Positions 1 through 9,730 of a stretch of 64,000 bases of DNA are shown here, piece by piece (position 1 is the first letter of the stretch; every line of letters starts with the position of its first letter). Source of the DNA: an uncultured Bacilli bacterium (GTDB taxonomy: Bacteria; Bacillota_I; Bacilli_A; RF39; UBA660). Below the pieces are notes generated by a model that did no database searches, was not told the origin of the DNA, and was given only the letters and a program-made list of their open reading frames with translations. The position numbers were made by a program, and so were the translations under genes. The stretch covers positions 1-64,000 of the forward strand of contig CAKOKQ010000005.1 of assembly GCA_934095825.1 (NCBI GenBank), written 5' to 3'.

Positions 1-50
1 ATTTAAAAGCTGAAAAAATACCTTTTCCAAAGAAAAAAGAAGCCAAGTAG
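1..50 (+). CDS. C-terminal tail of an unknown gene cut by the window edge
   Basis: A frame open from base 3 ends in TAG at 48-50 and reads LKAEKIPFPKKKEAK. The lysine-rich end looks like a normal bacterial C-terminus. Only 15 codons are visible, so the product cannot be named, and a chance open frame is possible. Confidence 0.4.
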   Translation, partial: LKAEKIPFPKKKEAK

Positions 51-96
51 AAATTATTCATTTCCACTCAGCCCCTTAGATAGGTTTTAAGTATTT

Positions 97-561
97 TTAT
101 TTGAAAATTTTTTCAGAAATTTTATTTCTTAGTAAATTAATCGCTTTCTCGGTTGAGGCGTCATAGTAAGGAAAATAGAAAGTACCGGCATTAATTATTT
201 TTACTTCATACTGTTTAATTTCTTTCTTGAAAATTAAAAATCTATCGATATATTCGGTTTCGGTAATACTATCTACCTCTTTGTATCTGATGGCCATTGT
301 TTTACGGTAAGTAGTGTAATAGAATTCGTCATCAAAAAATTCAAATGAACCTTTGGTTATACAGGCTTTCTTTTTAACAAAATACATCCAGACTAGAATG
401 AGAATACCACATGCAATAATAGCGGGAATAAATAAATATAATAAAAATATTTCACGATATAAGACAATTATAATTAAAATATATAATATTAAAAAGAGCG
501 GAGATATTTTTTTGAAAAAGCGGTTATTTTTATACTTAAACTCGTATTTATTGTTATTCAT
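97..561 (-). CDS. Small membrane protein with two N-terminal helices and a PH-like C-terminal domain
   Basis: This 154-residue protein has two adjacent hydrophobic segments (about residues 20-40 and 42-62), a short basic stretch, and then a soluble beta-rich part of about 90 residues. That layout, with the FEFFDDEFYY and YKEVDSI stretches, resembles small bacterial PH-domain or YcxB-like proteins. The assignment rests on general resemblance only. It is transcribed away from the Hpt/receiver gene, so the two probably do not share an operon. The function is unknown. Confidence 0.7.
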   Translation of the reverse strand: MNNNKYEFKYKNNRFFKKISPLFLILYILIIIVLYREIFLLYLFIPAIIACGILILVWMYFVKKKACITKGSFEFFDDEFYYTTYRKTMAIRYKEVDSITETEYIDRFLIFKKEIKQYEVKIINAGTFYFPYYDASTEKAINLLRNKISEKIFK

Positions 562-720
562 GTTTTCACCTATACCTTAATTTGATTTTATAATATATTA
601 AATGAAAAAACAATTGATTTATGAAATATTTACGATAATTTTACTTTTTGGTTGCATAAAAAATAGCTTTAAATTATAATTAAGGTATGATAACCATAGA
701 TGGTAGATGGATGATTATTT

Positions 721-861
721 ATGAAAAAGAGTTGGGAAGAAATTTATATATATAACGGGGATATTTTACTGGGATTAGCTAAGATATATAAAAGCCTTAG
801 TAATCTTAGGGAGATTAGAATATATATGAATTTAAAAGATTATAAAATAGCAAAGGAATAA
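721..861 (+). CDS. 46-residue microprotein translationally coupled to the Hpt-receiver gene
   Basis: An ATG at 721 opens a 46-codon frame that starts MKKSWEEIYIYNGDILLG and is rich in Tyr, Ile and Lys. Its TAA stop (859-861) shares its last A with the ATG of the next gene, a TAATG overlap typical of translational coupling. The ribosome site is weak (GGATG about 9 bases upstream). The peptide has no clear membrane segment and no recognised family. Coupling to a phosphorelay protein suggests a partner or regulatory role, which is inference. It could also be only a translated leader. Confidence 0.5.
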   Translation: MKKSWEEIYIYNGDILLGLAKIYKSLSNLREIRIYMNLKDYKIAKE

Positions 862-1667
862 TGAATATGGATATTAATTTTTTGAAACAAAATGGTGTTG
901 ATACAGATAAAGCTTTAGAGCTTTTTGGAGACATGGATATTTACAATGAGACTTTTCAGGATTATTTAGATGGTATTGATGAAAAGTTGAATAATTTAAA
1001 AAGAAGCAAAGATAATGAAAATTGGCAAGATTATGGAATTTTTGCCCATTCTATTAAAAGTGATGCAAGATATTTAGGGTTTACCAAAGAAGCAGAGATA
1101 TTTTTACAGCATGAAATGGCTGGCAAACAAGAAAATCAGCATTTTATTGAAAAAGAATATGATAATTTACTAAAAACAGTAAGTTATATGACTTCTATAG
1201 TAAAAAGATATTTAAATGGTGAGAAAGCTTTATCACGCATGCCAGAACCAGAAGCAAGGCCAGTAGCTAATGTTGTAACGGCACCTTTAGAAAATGTCGT
1301 TCTAATAGCAGATGATTCAAAAATTGTTGATAATTTTGCTCTTAAAGTAATGGATGGTATGTATAAGGGAATAGTTGCATTAGATGGTAAAGAAGCAATC
1401 GATATAATTAGTAGTAATAAATATAATATTATAGCCATTTTACTAGATTTAAATATGCCAAATGTTGGCGGTTTTGAAGTTTTAGAGTATTTAAAAAATA
1501 GTAATCATTATAGTAAAATTCCAATTTCAATTATAACTGGTGAAGACTCTAAAGATATGATAGATAAGGCATTTAAATATAATATAGTTGATATGTTAGT
1601 TAAACCTTTTAGCAAAAATGACTTTTTAAGAGTTTTAGATAAGACAATTAATCTTAATAAAAATTAA
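861..1667 (+). CDS. Hpt-receiver phosphorelay protein without output domain
   Basis: The 268-residue protein joins two phosphorelay modules. Residues 1-115 are helical and contain FAHSIKSDARYLGF, matching the Hpt motif in which the His accepts phosphate. Residues about 147-265 are a CheY-like receiver: the acidic pair is in LIADDS, the phospho-acceptor Asp in LLDLNMP, the Thr in ITGED and the Lys in VKPF. No DNA-binding, GGDEF or other output domain follows, so it probably relays phosphate or acts by protein contact. Its kinase is not adjacent. The start at 861 overlaps the upstream stop. A second in-frame ATG at 867 is possible. Confidence 0.85.
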   Translation: MNMDINFLKQNGVDTDKALELFGDMDIYNETFQDYLDGIDEKLNNLKRSKDNENWQDYGIFAHSIKSDARYLGFTKEAEIFLQHEMAGKQENQHFIEKEYDNLLKTVSYMTSIVKRYLNGEKALSRMPEPEARPVANVVTAPLENVVLIADDSKIVDNFALKVMDGMYKGIVALDGKEAIDIISSNKYNIIAILLDLNMPNVGGFEVLEYLKNSNHYSKIPISIITGEDSKDMIDKAFKYNIVDMLVKPFSKNDFLRVLDKTINLNKN

Positions 1668-1707
1668 CATTAAGCAAATAAAATTGGTGTTATTTATAAA
1701 AAAACGA

Positions 1708-1737
1708 AAAAATTTGTAGAAAATACAAGTTTTTTTT
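1708..1737 (+). terminator. Rho-independent terminator after the Hpt-receiver gene
   Basis: AAATTTGTA pairs with TACAAGTTT across a GAAAA loop (one G-U pair) and is followed by eight T residues. Confidence 0.75.
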
Positions 1738-1879
1738 AAATTTTTGAAGGAAATTTGACTTGAGGCGGTAATAATATAAGTAGAAGGGTAAATAATACCC
1801 TCTATAAGAATATCATTGTCAGAATGAAATTCTTGTGATAGTATAAATTTAGAAATTCTTTGAAAATAGGAGGTTTGGA

Positions 1880-2932
1880 ATGAAAGATTTAACTATAGAA
1901 AAAGATAAAGACAAGGTTCTTGATCAAGTCCTTGCCGATATTGAAAAACAATTTGGAAAAGGTGCAGTTATGCGATTAGGCTCGCAGGAACATTTGAATG
2001 TAGAAGTGGTTCCTAGCGGTTCTTTAAGTCTAGATATTGCTTTAGGGGTTGGTGGTTATCCCAAAGGACGAATTATTGAAATTTATGGTCCCGAATCTAG
2101 TGGTAAAACAACTTTTGCTCTTCATGCAATAGCTGAAGTCCAAAGAAGAGGAGGGAGAGCAGCTTTTATTGATGCTGAACATGCTTTAGATCCAGTGTAT
2201 GCTAAAAACTTGGGAGTTAATATTAATGAATTACTTTTAAGTCAACCTGATACGGGTGAGCAAGCCTTAGAAATATGTGAAGCTTTGGTAAGAAGTGAAG
2301 TTGTTAATATTGTAGTAATCGATTCTGTTGCAGCCCTTGTACCACAGGCCGAAATTGAAGGAGATATGGGAGATAGTCATGTTGGTTTGCAAGCAAGATT
2401 AATGAGTCAAGCTTTAAGAAAATTATCTGGTACCATTAATAAAACTAAAACAACAGCTATATTTATTAACCAATTAAGAGAAAAAGTTGGAGTATTGTTT
2501 GGCAATCCTGAAACGACAACTGGCGGTCGGGCTTTAAAATTTTATGCTAGTATTCGTCTAGATATAAGAAGGGGAGAACAACTTAAAGACGGTGATAAAT
2601 TTATCGGCAATAAAACTAATATTAAAGTTGTTAAAAATAAAGTAGCACCACCATTTAAGACGGCTTCAGTTGATATAATTTATGGTAGTGGTGTATCGCA
2701 TACTGGTGAAATTTTAGATATTGCTAGTGATCTTGGTATGATAAATAAAAGTGGAGCATGGTATTCCTATAAGGGTGAAAAAATTGGTCAAGGAAGAGAG
2801 AATGCTAAAAATTATTTACTCAGCAATCCAACTATTATGAATGAATTAGAACTTATGATTAGAAAACATTATAATTTCAATGATGTTATAGAAAAAAGTA
2901 CTGATAAAACAGCTAAGAAAATCAGTAATTAA
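1880..2932 (+). CDS. recA: RecA recombinase
   Basis: This ATP-dependent strand-exchange protein drives homologous recombination repair and normally activates the LexA co-protease in the SOS response. At 350 residues it has the usual length. The Walker A motif is GPESSGKTT (about residues 70-78), and the family signatures [21 protein letters not shown] and [14 protein letters not shown] segments are all present. The start is fixed by AGGAGG seven bases before ATG. No Firmicute LexA box (CGAAC-N4-GTTCG) is visible upstream. The leader does contain AGAAT-GAA-ATTCT, a small dyad near 1820 of unknown meaning. The PBP and rny genes follow. Confidence 0.98.
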   Translation: MKDLTIEKDKDKVLDQVLADIEKQFGKGAVMRLGSQEHLNVEVVPSGSLSLDIALGVGGYPKGRIIEIYGPESSGKTTFALHAIAEVQRRGGRAAFIDAEHALDPVYAKNLGVNINELLLSQPDTGEQALEICEALVRSEVVNIVVIDSVAALVPQAEIEGDMGDSHVGLQARLMSQALRKLSGTINKTKTTAIFINQLREKVGVLFGNPETTTGGRALKFYASIRLDIRRGEQLKDGDKFIGNKTNIKVVKNKVAPPFKTASVDIIYGSGVSHTGEILDIASDLGMINKSGAWYSYKGEKIGQGRENAKNYLLSNPTIMNELELMIRKHYNFNDVIEKSTDKTAKKISN

Positions 2933-3034
2933 CGAGAATTAGAAAAAATTTTAAAAAAGTAAACTATGTGTCTTGCAAGTGATTTTTACTTGTGTTACTA
3001 TTAATTGTAGTCATAAGAAAAGGGGGTCCTTGCA

Positions 3035-4933
3035 ATGTATGTAGTTAATAAAAAGAAGAAGAGAAAAAAGAAATTTCATTTCATTGTGTTCTTAAATTTT
3101 CTTCTTTTCTTTTGTATAATTATTTCTGTAGGACTCGGCGTTAACTATATTGTTAAGAATGCTCCCGTTTTTGATAAAAGAAATCTTTACATGAGTCAAT
3201 CTACTATTATGTTAGATAAAAAAGGTAATGAAATAACAAGGTTAGGAACTGAAGACAGAGAATTAGTTAGTTATAATGATTTACCTCAAGTTTTGGTAGA
3301 TGCCATAGTAGCAGCCGAAGATTCTAGATATTTTCAGCATCAAGGCTTTGATTTGGTTAGGTTTGTTAAAGCTACTATGAACCATTTAAAAGGTGATAGC
3401 AATGCTGGTGGTGCTTCGACAATAACAATGCAAATATCTAAACAAGTATTTACTTCTAATGTTTCTACAGGAATAGAAGGTATAATTAGAAAATTTACTG
3501 ATATTTATCTATCGATGTTTCAAATAGAGAAAAATTATTCAAAAGAAGAAATATTGGAAATCTATGTAAATTATCCATTTTTGGGAGCTCATAGTTATGG
3601 CGTTGAAATGGCGTGTCAGAATTATTTTGGTAAAAGCGTTCGGGATATAAATCTATCAGAAGCTGCACTTATTGCTGGTTTATTTAATGCACCATCAGAT
3701 TTTGATCCTTATGAAAATGTTTATAATGCAACCAAGAGACGCAACGAAGTATTAAATTTAATGTATAGACATGGTTATATAACTGATGAACAATTACAAG
3801 ATGCTTTAAATATTTCTGTATCAAGTATGTTAATCGTGAAAAAGGTTGGTACTAATAAATATCAAAGTTTTATTGATACAGTTACTAATGAAATAATAAA
3901 TGATACTGGTTTAAATCCTTATAATGTGCCAATGATTATTCAGACAACTTTAGATACAACTGTTCAAGATGCTGTAAATGATGTTATGAATAATAAGAAA
4001 AATTTTAAAGATGACGCAATTCAAGCTGGTATTGCCGTTACGAGTGTTGCTGATGGTTCAATTATGGCTATTGGTGGTGGTCGCAATAGGACTGGGGCAA
4101 GACAATATAATTATGCTACTGATATTAAACGAGCTCCAGGTTCATCAATAAAGCCGTTTATGGATTATGGACCATACTTTGAATTTAATGGTGGGACCCC
4201 AAACGATATAATTTTGGATGCTCCTTATACTTATTCCGATGGAACAAGAATAGTTAATGCTATGCGTGATTATAAAGGGTATATTACAATTAAACAAGCT
4301 TTATCAGATTCGAGAAATATTCCTGCTTTAAAAGTTTTTCAACAAGTTGATAAGAAAAAAATAGCTGATTATGTTCATGCTTTTGGTATTAACTATGGTG
4401 AAAATTTATATGAGTCAGCTTCCATTGGCGCTTTTGAAGGTGTTTCGCCTCTAGAAATGTCGGCAGCTTATGGTACTTATGCGCGTGGTGGTTACTATAT
4501 TGAACCTTATTCTTATACGCGAATAACTTATCGTGATAATAATGAGGTTAAAGAAAAAATATATCAAAAAGAAAAAGTTTGTAGTGAAAAAACAGCTAAG
4601 TATATTAATGAAATATTACTTTATGCAATTAAATATGGTAAAATTTTAGGAACCTTAGAAGTTGGTAATGCCGAGGTTGCAGGTAAAACAGGAACTACCA
4701 CTATCGATAGAGCAAAAACAGAAGCTTTAGGAATTAGTGAATATTCAGTTTTAGATTCTTGGGCTTGTATTTATAGTAGAGATTATTCTGTCTCATTGTG
4801 GTATGGTTATGATGAGGTAACAAGTACTAATTTTATGTTAAATATTGATGCTACTTTAGGACGCCGAAGAATAATGAAAAAGTTAGTAAAACAAATGATT
4901 TCTGGTAATCAAAAATTATTAACTTCGACATAA
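3035..4933 (+). CDS. Class A penicillin-binding protein (transglycosylase-transpeptidase)
   Basis: The 632-residue enzyme polymerises and crosslinks peptidoglycan outside the membrane. After a basic cytoplasmic tail (KKKKRKKK) there is one signal-anchor helix (about 18-40). The GT51 domain follows, with the catalytic Glu in AAEDSRYFQHQG (E95) and the GASTITMQ motif. The transpeptidase has SSIK with nucleophile S370, SDSRN as the SxN region, and the KTGTT box in AGKTGTTT. The GGGGG ribosome site at 3020 supports this start. It lies between recA and rny, an unusual insertion in what is often a recA-rny neighbourhood. It shows that the organism builds a cell wall, unlike true Mollicutes. Confidence 0.96.
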   Translation: MYVVNKKKKRKKKFHFIVFLNFLLFFCIIISVGLGVNYIVKNAPVFDKRNLYMSQSTIMLDKKGNEITRLGTEDRELVSYNDLPQVLVDAIVAAEDSRYFQHQGFDLVRFVKATMNHLKGDSNAGGASTITMQISKQVFTSNVSTGIEGIIRKFTDIYLSMFQIEKNYSKEEILEIYVNYPFLGAHSYGVEMACQNYFGKSVRDINLSEAALIAGLFNAPSDFDPYENVYNATKRRNEVLNLMYRHGYITDEQLQDALNISVSSMLIVKKVGTNKYQSFIDTVTNEIINDTGLNPYNVPMIIQTTLDTTVQDAVNDVMNNKKNFKDDAIQAGIAVTSVADGSIMAIGGGRNRTGARQYNYATDIKRAPGSSIKPFMDYGPYFEFNGGTPNDIILDAPYTYSDGTRIVNAMRDYKGYITIKQALSDSRNIPALKVFQQVDKKKIADYVHAFGINYGENLYESASIGAFEGVSPLEMSAAYGTYARGGYYIEPYSYTRITYRDNNEVKEKIYQKEKVCSEKTAKYINEILLYAIKYGKILGTLEVGNAEVAGKTGTTTIDRAKTEALGISEYSVLDSWACIYSRDYSVSLWYGYDEVTSTNFMLNIDATLGRRRIMKKLVKQMISGNQKLLTST

Positions 4934-5024
4934 TTTAGATGCAAAAAAATAATTATTTAAACTAATTTAAGATTTATAAAAAATATAAAATAAAATTTAA
5001 AAATTACTGATTAGTAAATGTAAT

Positions 5025-5068
5025 AAGAAAGAGCAATAGAGGTATTAGTCTTTTGGCTCTTTTTCTTT
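5025..5068 (+). terminator. Terminator after the PBP gene
   Basis: AAAGAGC(C)AAtAGA pairs with TCTtTTGGCTCTTT around an eight-base loop, with a T-rich tail. There is one bulge and one mismatch. Confidence 0.75.
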
Positions 5069-5080
5069 TGGGAAAAAACA

Positions 5081-5109
5081 TTGCTAAATCGAAGAAAATT
5101 AATTATAAT
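5081..5109 (+). promoter_or_regulatory. Sigma-A-type promoter of rny
   Basis: TTGCTA (5081-5086), a 17-base spacer and TATAAT (5104-5109) lie between the upstream terminator and the rny start. Confidence 0.75.
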
Positions 5110-5147
5110 AAAAATATAGATTAATTTCTATTAGAGGAGAAAATTAT

Positions 5148-6701
5148 ATGGAATTAAATTTATTATCCATTATTTTCTTGATTTTGGGACTTTTTGTCGG
5201 GGCAGTTATTGTCATCGTTACTTATATGATTAGAAAGAAAAACTTAGCTACTAAAGCTGCTGATATGATTAGTGATGCGGTTAGAAAAGCTGAAGAGGCT
5301 AAAAAAAATAGTTTAGCTGAAATAAAAGCTGAGAGTTTACGGGTTAAAGAAGAAACAGATAAAGAAATAAAAGAGCGTAAACAAGAGCTAAAAGAATTAG
5401 AAGATAGACTTGATAAAAGAGAAACAAATTTAGATAAACGCGAAGAATTATTACAAGTTCGTTCTAATAATTTAGATAAAAAAGATGATGATATCTTAGA
5501 CAAACAAAAAAAGTTACAAGATAAAGAAGAGAAAATAGATGAAATATTAAAAAAACAAATGGAAAAACTAGAAGAAATTAGCAAGTTAAAAAGAGATAAA
5601 GCCCATGATTTAATTATGAAAAAAGTTGAAGAAGATATGTCCTTAGAAATTGCTGATTATATTAAAGAAGAAGAACAAAAAGCTAAATTGAATGCTCATG
5701 AAGTAGCCAAAGGAATTATTGTTTCGGCTATGCAAAGATATTCAGCTGATGTTACTAATGAACAAACAGTTAGTACAATTGCTCTTCCTAGTGATGATAT
5801 GAAAGGGCGTCTTATCGGTCGTGAAGGCCGTAATATTAAGACGATTGAAGCCGTTACAGGGGTTGATTTAATAATTGATGATACTCCAGAAGCTATTGTT
5901 ATATCTTCTTTTGATCCATTAAGAAGAGAAATAGCTAAAATTACAATTGAAACCTTAATTAAAGACGGACGCATTCACCCAACCAGAATTGAAGAAGTTT
6001 ATACAAAGACTTGTAATGATATAAATACTAAAATTACTGATTTAGGTAATAGTGCAATATATGATTTAAGTCTTGGTAAAGTTGATGCTGAGTTAATTAA
6101 CATTATTGGGCGTTTAAATTATCGTACTAGTTATGGTCAAAATGCGTTGCAACATTCAATGGAAGTGGCTTATCTTTGTGGACTTATGGCGGCTGAACTA
6201 GGTGAAAATGTTATTTTAGCGCGTCGTGCAGGTTTGCTTCATGATATTGGTAAAGCAATTGACTATGAAGTTGAAGGTTCACATGTTGAACTAGGTGTAA
6301 TGCTAGCTAAAAAATATCATGAAGATGAAGTAGTTATTAATGCTATTGCATCACATCATGGAGATACAGAGCCTAAAAGCATTATTGCTATTTTAGTTCA
6401 AATCGCGGATACTTTGTCAGCCGCGCGCCCAGGGGCTAGAAACGATTCAATAGAAAATTATGTTAAGCGTTTAGAACAATTAGAAACAATTGGTAATTCT
6501 TTTGAAGGTGTAGAAAAAACATATGCAATGCAGGCTGGTCGTGAAGTAAGAGTTATGGTTAAACCAGAGGAAATTGATGATGCAAAAGCAAAGATAATTG
6601 CTCGTAATATGAAAGAAAAAATCGAAGCAGAAATGCAATATCCAGGGACAGTTAAAATTACAGTTATTAGGGAAACTAGGGCTTCGGAAGAAGCAAAATA
6701 A
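5148..6701 (+). CDS. rny: Ribonuclease Y
   Basis: RNase Y is the membrane-anchored endoribonuclease that starts mRNA decay in many Firmicutes. The 517-residue sequence has an N-terminal transmembrane helix (about 4-26) and a long charged coiled coil (30-190). A KH RNA-binding domain follows ([15 protein letters not shown]), then an HD metal-dependent nuclease domain with [10 protein letters not shown] (H365, D366). Length and domain order match the family. An AGAGGAGA ribosome site precedes the ATG. It has its own promoter and is followed closely by an RluB-type gene. Confidence 0.97.
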   Translation: MELNLLSIIFLILGLFVGAVIVIVTYMIRKKNLATKAADMISDAVRKAEEAKKNSLAEIKAESLRVKEETDKEIKERKQELKELEDRLDKRETNLDKREELLQVRSNNLDKKDDDILDKQKKLQDKEEKIDEILKKQMEKLEEISKLKRDKAHDLIMKKVEEDMSLEIADYIKEEEQKAKLNAHEVAKGIIVSAMQRYSADVTNEQTVSTIALPSDDMKGRLIGREGRNIKTIEAVTGVDLIIDDTPEAIVISSFDPLRREIAKITIETLIKDGRIHPTRIEEVYTKTCNDINTKITDLGNSAIYDLSLGKVDAELINIIGRLNYRTSYGQNALQHSMEVAYLCGLMAAELGENVILARRAGLLHDIGKAIDYEVEGSHVELGVMLAKKYHEDEVVINAIASHHGDTEPKSIIAILVQIADTLSAARPGARNDSIENYVKRLEQLETIGNSFEGVEKTYAMQAGREVRVMVKPEEIDDAKAKIIARNMKEKIEAEMQYPGTVKITVIRETRASEEAK

Positions 6702-6767
6702 ATTGCTTAATAGTTAATATTGTGATATTATACTACTGCGAAAAAGCGTTAGTTAGGAGTTATATAT

Positions 6768-7481
6768 ATGGAAAGATTACAAAAAGTTATTGCTCAAGCT
6801 GGAGTGGCTTCTAGAAGAAAAGCAGAAGAATTGATTGTTAATGGTAAAGTTGCTGTTAATGGGAATATTGTTACTGAGTTAGGAACAAAAGTAAGTGGTA
6901 CTGATATTATAACGGTTAATGGTCGTCAACTTGCGAAAGAAAGTTATGAGTATTATTTATTAAATAAACCAAGAGGATATATTTGTAGTCTTAACGATGA
7001 ATTTAATCGTAATATTGTAACTGAGCTAATTGATACTGATAAAAGAATTTATCCTGTGGGTCGTCTTGATTATGATACAACAGGCTTAATTATTTTAACT
7101 AATGATGGAACTTTAGCTAATATTTTAATGCATCCAAAGAATAAAGTTGAAAAGACTTATATTGCTAAAATAGAAGGTAATTTAACGATGGAGGAGTTGC
7201 ATAAATTAAAGACAGGTATTGTAGTTGATAAAATGTTATGTAAACCAACTAGAGTTAAAATTAAGAAACATGATATTGTTAAATGTACGGATTTAGTAGA
7301 AATAACAATTATGGAAGGACGAAATCATATTGTTAAGAATTTGTTTAAGGCTGTTGGTCATGAAGTAGAAAAATTAAAACGCGAACAATATGGTTTCTTA
7401 GAACTAGGAAATTTGAAATCTGGCGAATATCGTCCTTTGACAATTAAAGAAGTACATCGTTTGTATGCTTATAAAAAATAA
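6768..7481 (+). CDS. rluB: RsuA/RluB-family rRNA pseudouridine synthase
   Basis: The protein isomerises a specific rRNA uridine. Residues 1-50 form an S4 RNA-binding domain (MERLQKVIAQAGVASRRKAEELI). The catalytic domain carries GRLDYDTTGLIILTNDG with the active Asp, and a GRNHIVKNLF motif lies near the C-terminus. The length of 237 residues is usual. RluB (23S) is favoured over RsuA by the ASRRKAEELI start typical of Firmicute RluB, but the precise target cannot be proven from sequence. A possible extended -10 (TGaTATTAT) lies near 6725. Confidence 0.9.
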   Translation: MERLQKVIAQAGVASRRKAEELIVNGKVAVNGNIVTELGTKVSGTDIITVNGRQLAKESYEYYLLNKPRGYICSLNDEFNRNIVTELIDTDKRIYPVGRLDYDTTGLIILTNDGTLANILMHPKNKVEKTYIAKIEGNLTMEELHKLKTGIVVDKMLCKPTRVKIKKHDIVKCTDLVEITIMEGRNHIVKNLFKAVGHEVEKLKREQYGFLELGNLKSGEYRPLTIKEVHRLYAYKK

Positions 7482-7511
7482 AGAGTTTAATGTCGATGTT
7501 AAACTCTTTTT
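7480..7511 (+). terminator. Terminator overlapping the rluB stop codon
   Basis: AAAGAGTTTAA pairs perfectly with TTAAACTCTTT across the loop tgtcgatg. The T tail is short. Confidence 0.7.
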
Positions 7512-7528
7512 AGAAAGAAATTGATTTT

Positions 7529-9682
7529 ATGAAATATGAATTATTAGCGCCAGCTGGCGATATGGAGTGCTTAAAATGGGCAATTGAAGGTGGTTGTGAT
7601 GCGGTATATTTAGGAGGTAATCATTTTGGAGCTAGAGCTTATTCTAAAAATTTTTCGGATGAAGAGTTAGCATTAGCAATAAAATATGCTCATCAATATG
7701 GGGTAAAAGTTTATTTAACTTGTAATACTTTAATATATGATGAAGAAGTAGAGGATTTTTTAAACTTTGTTCGTTATGCTCATAAGTCGGGAATAGATGC
7801 AGTCTTAATTCAAGACTTGGGAATGTATGATTTGATTCATCAAAAGTTTCCTGATTTAGAAATTCATGCTTCGACACAATTGCACATTCATAATTTAGAT
7901 GGGGCTTTAGTAGCTAAAAAATTAGGTTTTAAAAGAATTGTGTTGGCGCGTGAAACCGATATTGATACAATAAAAGAAATTAAAGAGAAGACGGGGTTAG
8001 ATATTGAAGTTTTTGTCCATGGTTCTTTGTGCGTATCTTATTCGGGACAATGTTTGTTTTCTAGCTTAGTTGATGGCAGAAGTGGTAATCGTGGGGCTTG
8101 TGCTGGGTCTTGTCGTTTACCATATGATATAGTAGATAAAAATAACACAGTTTTAAATAAGACGAAAAAATATCCTTTATCAATGAAAGATTTGTGTGCT
8201 ATTTCTAGTATTGGTAAGCTTATGGATATAGGAGTTAATTCCTTTAAAATTGAAGGACGAATGAAATCTAAAGAATATGTTTATTTAGTTACGAAACTCT
8301 ATCGAAAGGCTATTGATAGTTATTTAGAAAAGCAAGAAGTAACAATTGATTATGAGATCTTAGATAAATTAAAGAAGGTCTTTAATCGCGAGTATACTTT
8401 AGGTTTCTTAAATAATGTTTCTAATAACGATGTTATAAACGGGAAACAACCTAATAATGTTGGCGTTAAAATTGGGAGCGTTGTTAAACTTACTAAAACT
8501 AATGCTTTAATAAAATTAGAAGATGAATTGCATATTGGAGATGGTTTAAGAATCAAAGGACCAGTTGGGGAGATTGGTACAGTTGTAAATGACTTTTATT
8601 TACAAGGTAACTTAGTAAAAGAAGCTAAAGCTGGTATGGTAATTAGTTTGCCTATTTGGAAAAAGCCTAATGTTTTAGATGAAGTTTTTTTAACATCTTC
8701 AAAATATATTGGGGATTGCATAAGGGAAGAGATTGAAAAGAATCCTCGAAAAGTAATGCTTACGGGAAGTATTTCTTTACACAAAAATGAAAAGATAATA
8801 TTTAAATTAAGTGATGGATTAAATAATATCGAACTTAACGGTCCCGTTGTTGATATGGCTAAAAATAGACCTTTAACTAAAGATACTATTTTAGAAAAAT
8901 TAACTAAATTAGGAGGAACTGTTTATCAATTTAGGAAGTTAGATATTTCTTTAGATGATGATATATTTGTTCCTTTAACTGCTCTTAATGAGTTGAGAAG
9001 AGAAACAATTGATATTTTAAATACCAAAAGAGAAAATATTCCTGATAAGATAATTGAAAAAGAATATGAAAAAAAGGTGCCAAGATTTACTAAGGAGGTT
9101 AATGTAAATGCTTGTGTTTTTAAAGATAGTGATATTGATAAAGTTGGCAAGTATCAAAACATTTATTCTTATCAAGAAGATACAAAGTATTTAAAAGCAT
9201 TACCAAATGTTATAGATAAATATTCAGATGATTTAAAGAAATCTTCAATAAAACCAATTTTGGTTTCTGAGATAGGTGGTTTAAATTTAACTAATATTCA
9301 TACTGATTATAGTTTAAATGTTGTTAACTCTTATACTGTGGCTTTTTTACATAGTATAGGTGTTAAAAAAATTACTTTATCTTATGAAATGACACTAAGT
9401 CAGATTAAAACTTTGATTGAAAAGTATCAAAAAAGATATGAGACATTACCTAATATTGAAGTTATTGTTTATGGATATATTAAGATTATGACATTAAAAT
9501 ATAATTTGTTTAATGATTATAAAGAAGCTATTTATTTAAAAGATAGATTTAATAATAGTTATCGGATTAGAGAGTGTAGTGGTTTAACAGAAGTTTATTA
9601 TTCTAAAATATTAGATAATAGAAATTTTGATTACTTTAGCGTAGGGGTTAACCATATACGATATAACCTTTACAAATTTTAA
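7529..9682 (+). CDS. Peptidase U32 family protein, RlhA/TrhP-like RNA hydroxylation factor
   Basis: U32 proteins were named as proteases, but several (RlhA, TrhP) act in 5-hydroxylation of rRNA or tRNA nucleotides. Residues 1-290 form the conserved U32 barrel beginning KYELLAPAGDMECLKWAIEGG. It contains the family cysteine block CVSYSGQCLFSS followed by GNRGACAGSCRLPY. A long C-terminal half follows, giving 717 residues in total. That is longer than the two-gene TrhP arrangement and closer to the long RlhA-type layout. Which RNA is modified cannot be settled here. The C-terminal 250 residues are poorly conserved to my eye. Confidence 0.85.
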   Translation: MKYELLAPAGDMECLKWAIEGGCDAVYLGGNHFGARAYSKNFSDEELALAIKYAHQYGVKVYLTCNTLIYDEEVEDFLNFVRYAHKSGIDAVLIQDLGMYDLIHQKFPDLEIHASTQLHIHNLDGALVAKKLGFKRIVLARETDIDTIKEIKEKTGLDIEVFVHGSLCVSYSGQCLFSSLVDGRSGNRGACAGSCRLPYDIVDKNNTVLNKTKKYPLSMKDLCAISSIGKLMDIGVNSFKIEGRMKSKEYVYLVTKLYRKAIDSYLEKQEVTIDYEILDKLKKVFNREYTLGFLNNVSNNDVINGKQPNNVGVKIGSVVKLTKTNALIKLEDELHIGDGLRIKGPVGEIGTVVNDFYLQGNLVKEAKAGMVISLPIWKKPNVLDEVFLTSSKYIGDCIREEIEKNPRKVMLTGSISLHKNEKIIFKLSDGLNNIELNGPVVDMAKNRPLTKDTILEKLTKLGGTVYQFRKLDISLDDDIFVPLTALNELRRETIDILNTKRENIPDKIIEKEYEKKVPRFTKEVNVNACVFKDSDIDKVGKYQNIYSYQEDTKYLKALPNVIDKYSDDLKKSSIKPILVSEIGGLNLTNIHTDYSLNVVNSYTVAFLHSIGVKKITLSYEMTLSQIKTLIEKYQKRYETLPNIEVIVYGYIKIMTLKYNLFNDYKEAIYLKDRFNNSYRIRECSGLTEVYYSKILDNRNFDYFSVGVNHIRYNLYKF

Positions 9683-9697
9683 GAAAAAAGATACAAT
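9669..9697 (+). promoter_or_regulatory. Promoter of the GT2 glycosyltransferase gene
   Basis: TTTACA, a 17-base spacer and TACAAT. The -35 overlaps the end of the U32 gene. Confidence 0.5.
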
Positions 9698-9730
9698 GTT
9701 GATATAACTTATTAGTAAGGAAGTTTAATT

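Noticed and set aside
1755..1780. TTGACT and TATAAG as a recA promoter
   Set aside because: The spacing is only 14 bases and no better pair is clear, so no promoter is called.
1800..1879. LexA/SOS box upstream of recA
   Set aside because: The small dyads AGAAT-GAA-ATTCT and AGAAATTCT do not match the Firmicute consensus.
5222..5584. Long minus-strand open frames inside rny and other genes
   Set aside because: They mirror the coding strand's codon bias, have no ribosome sites and resemble no family.
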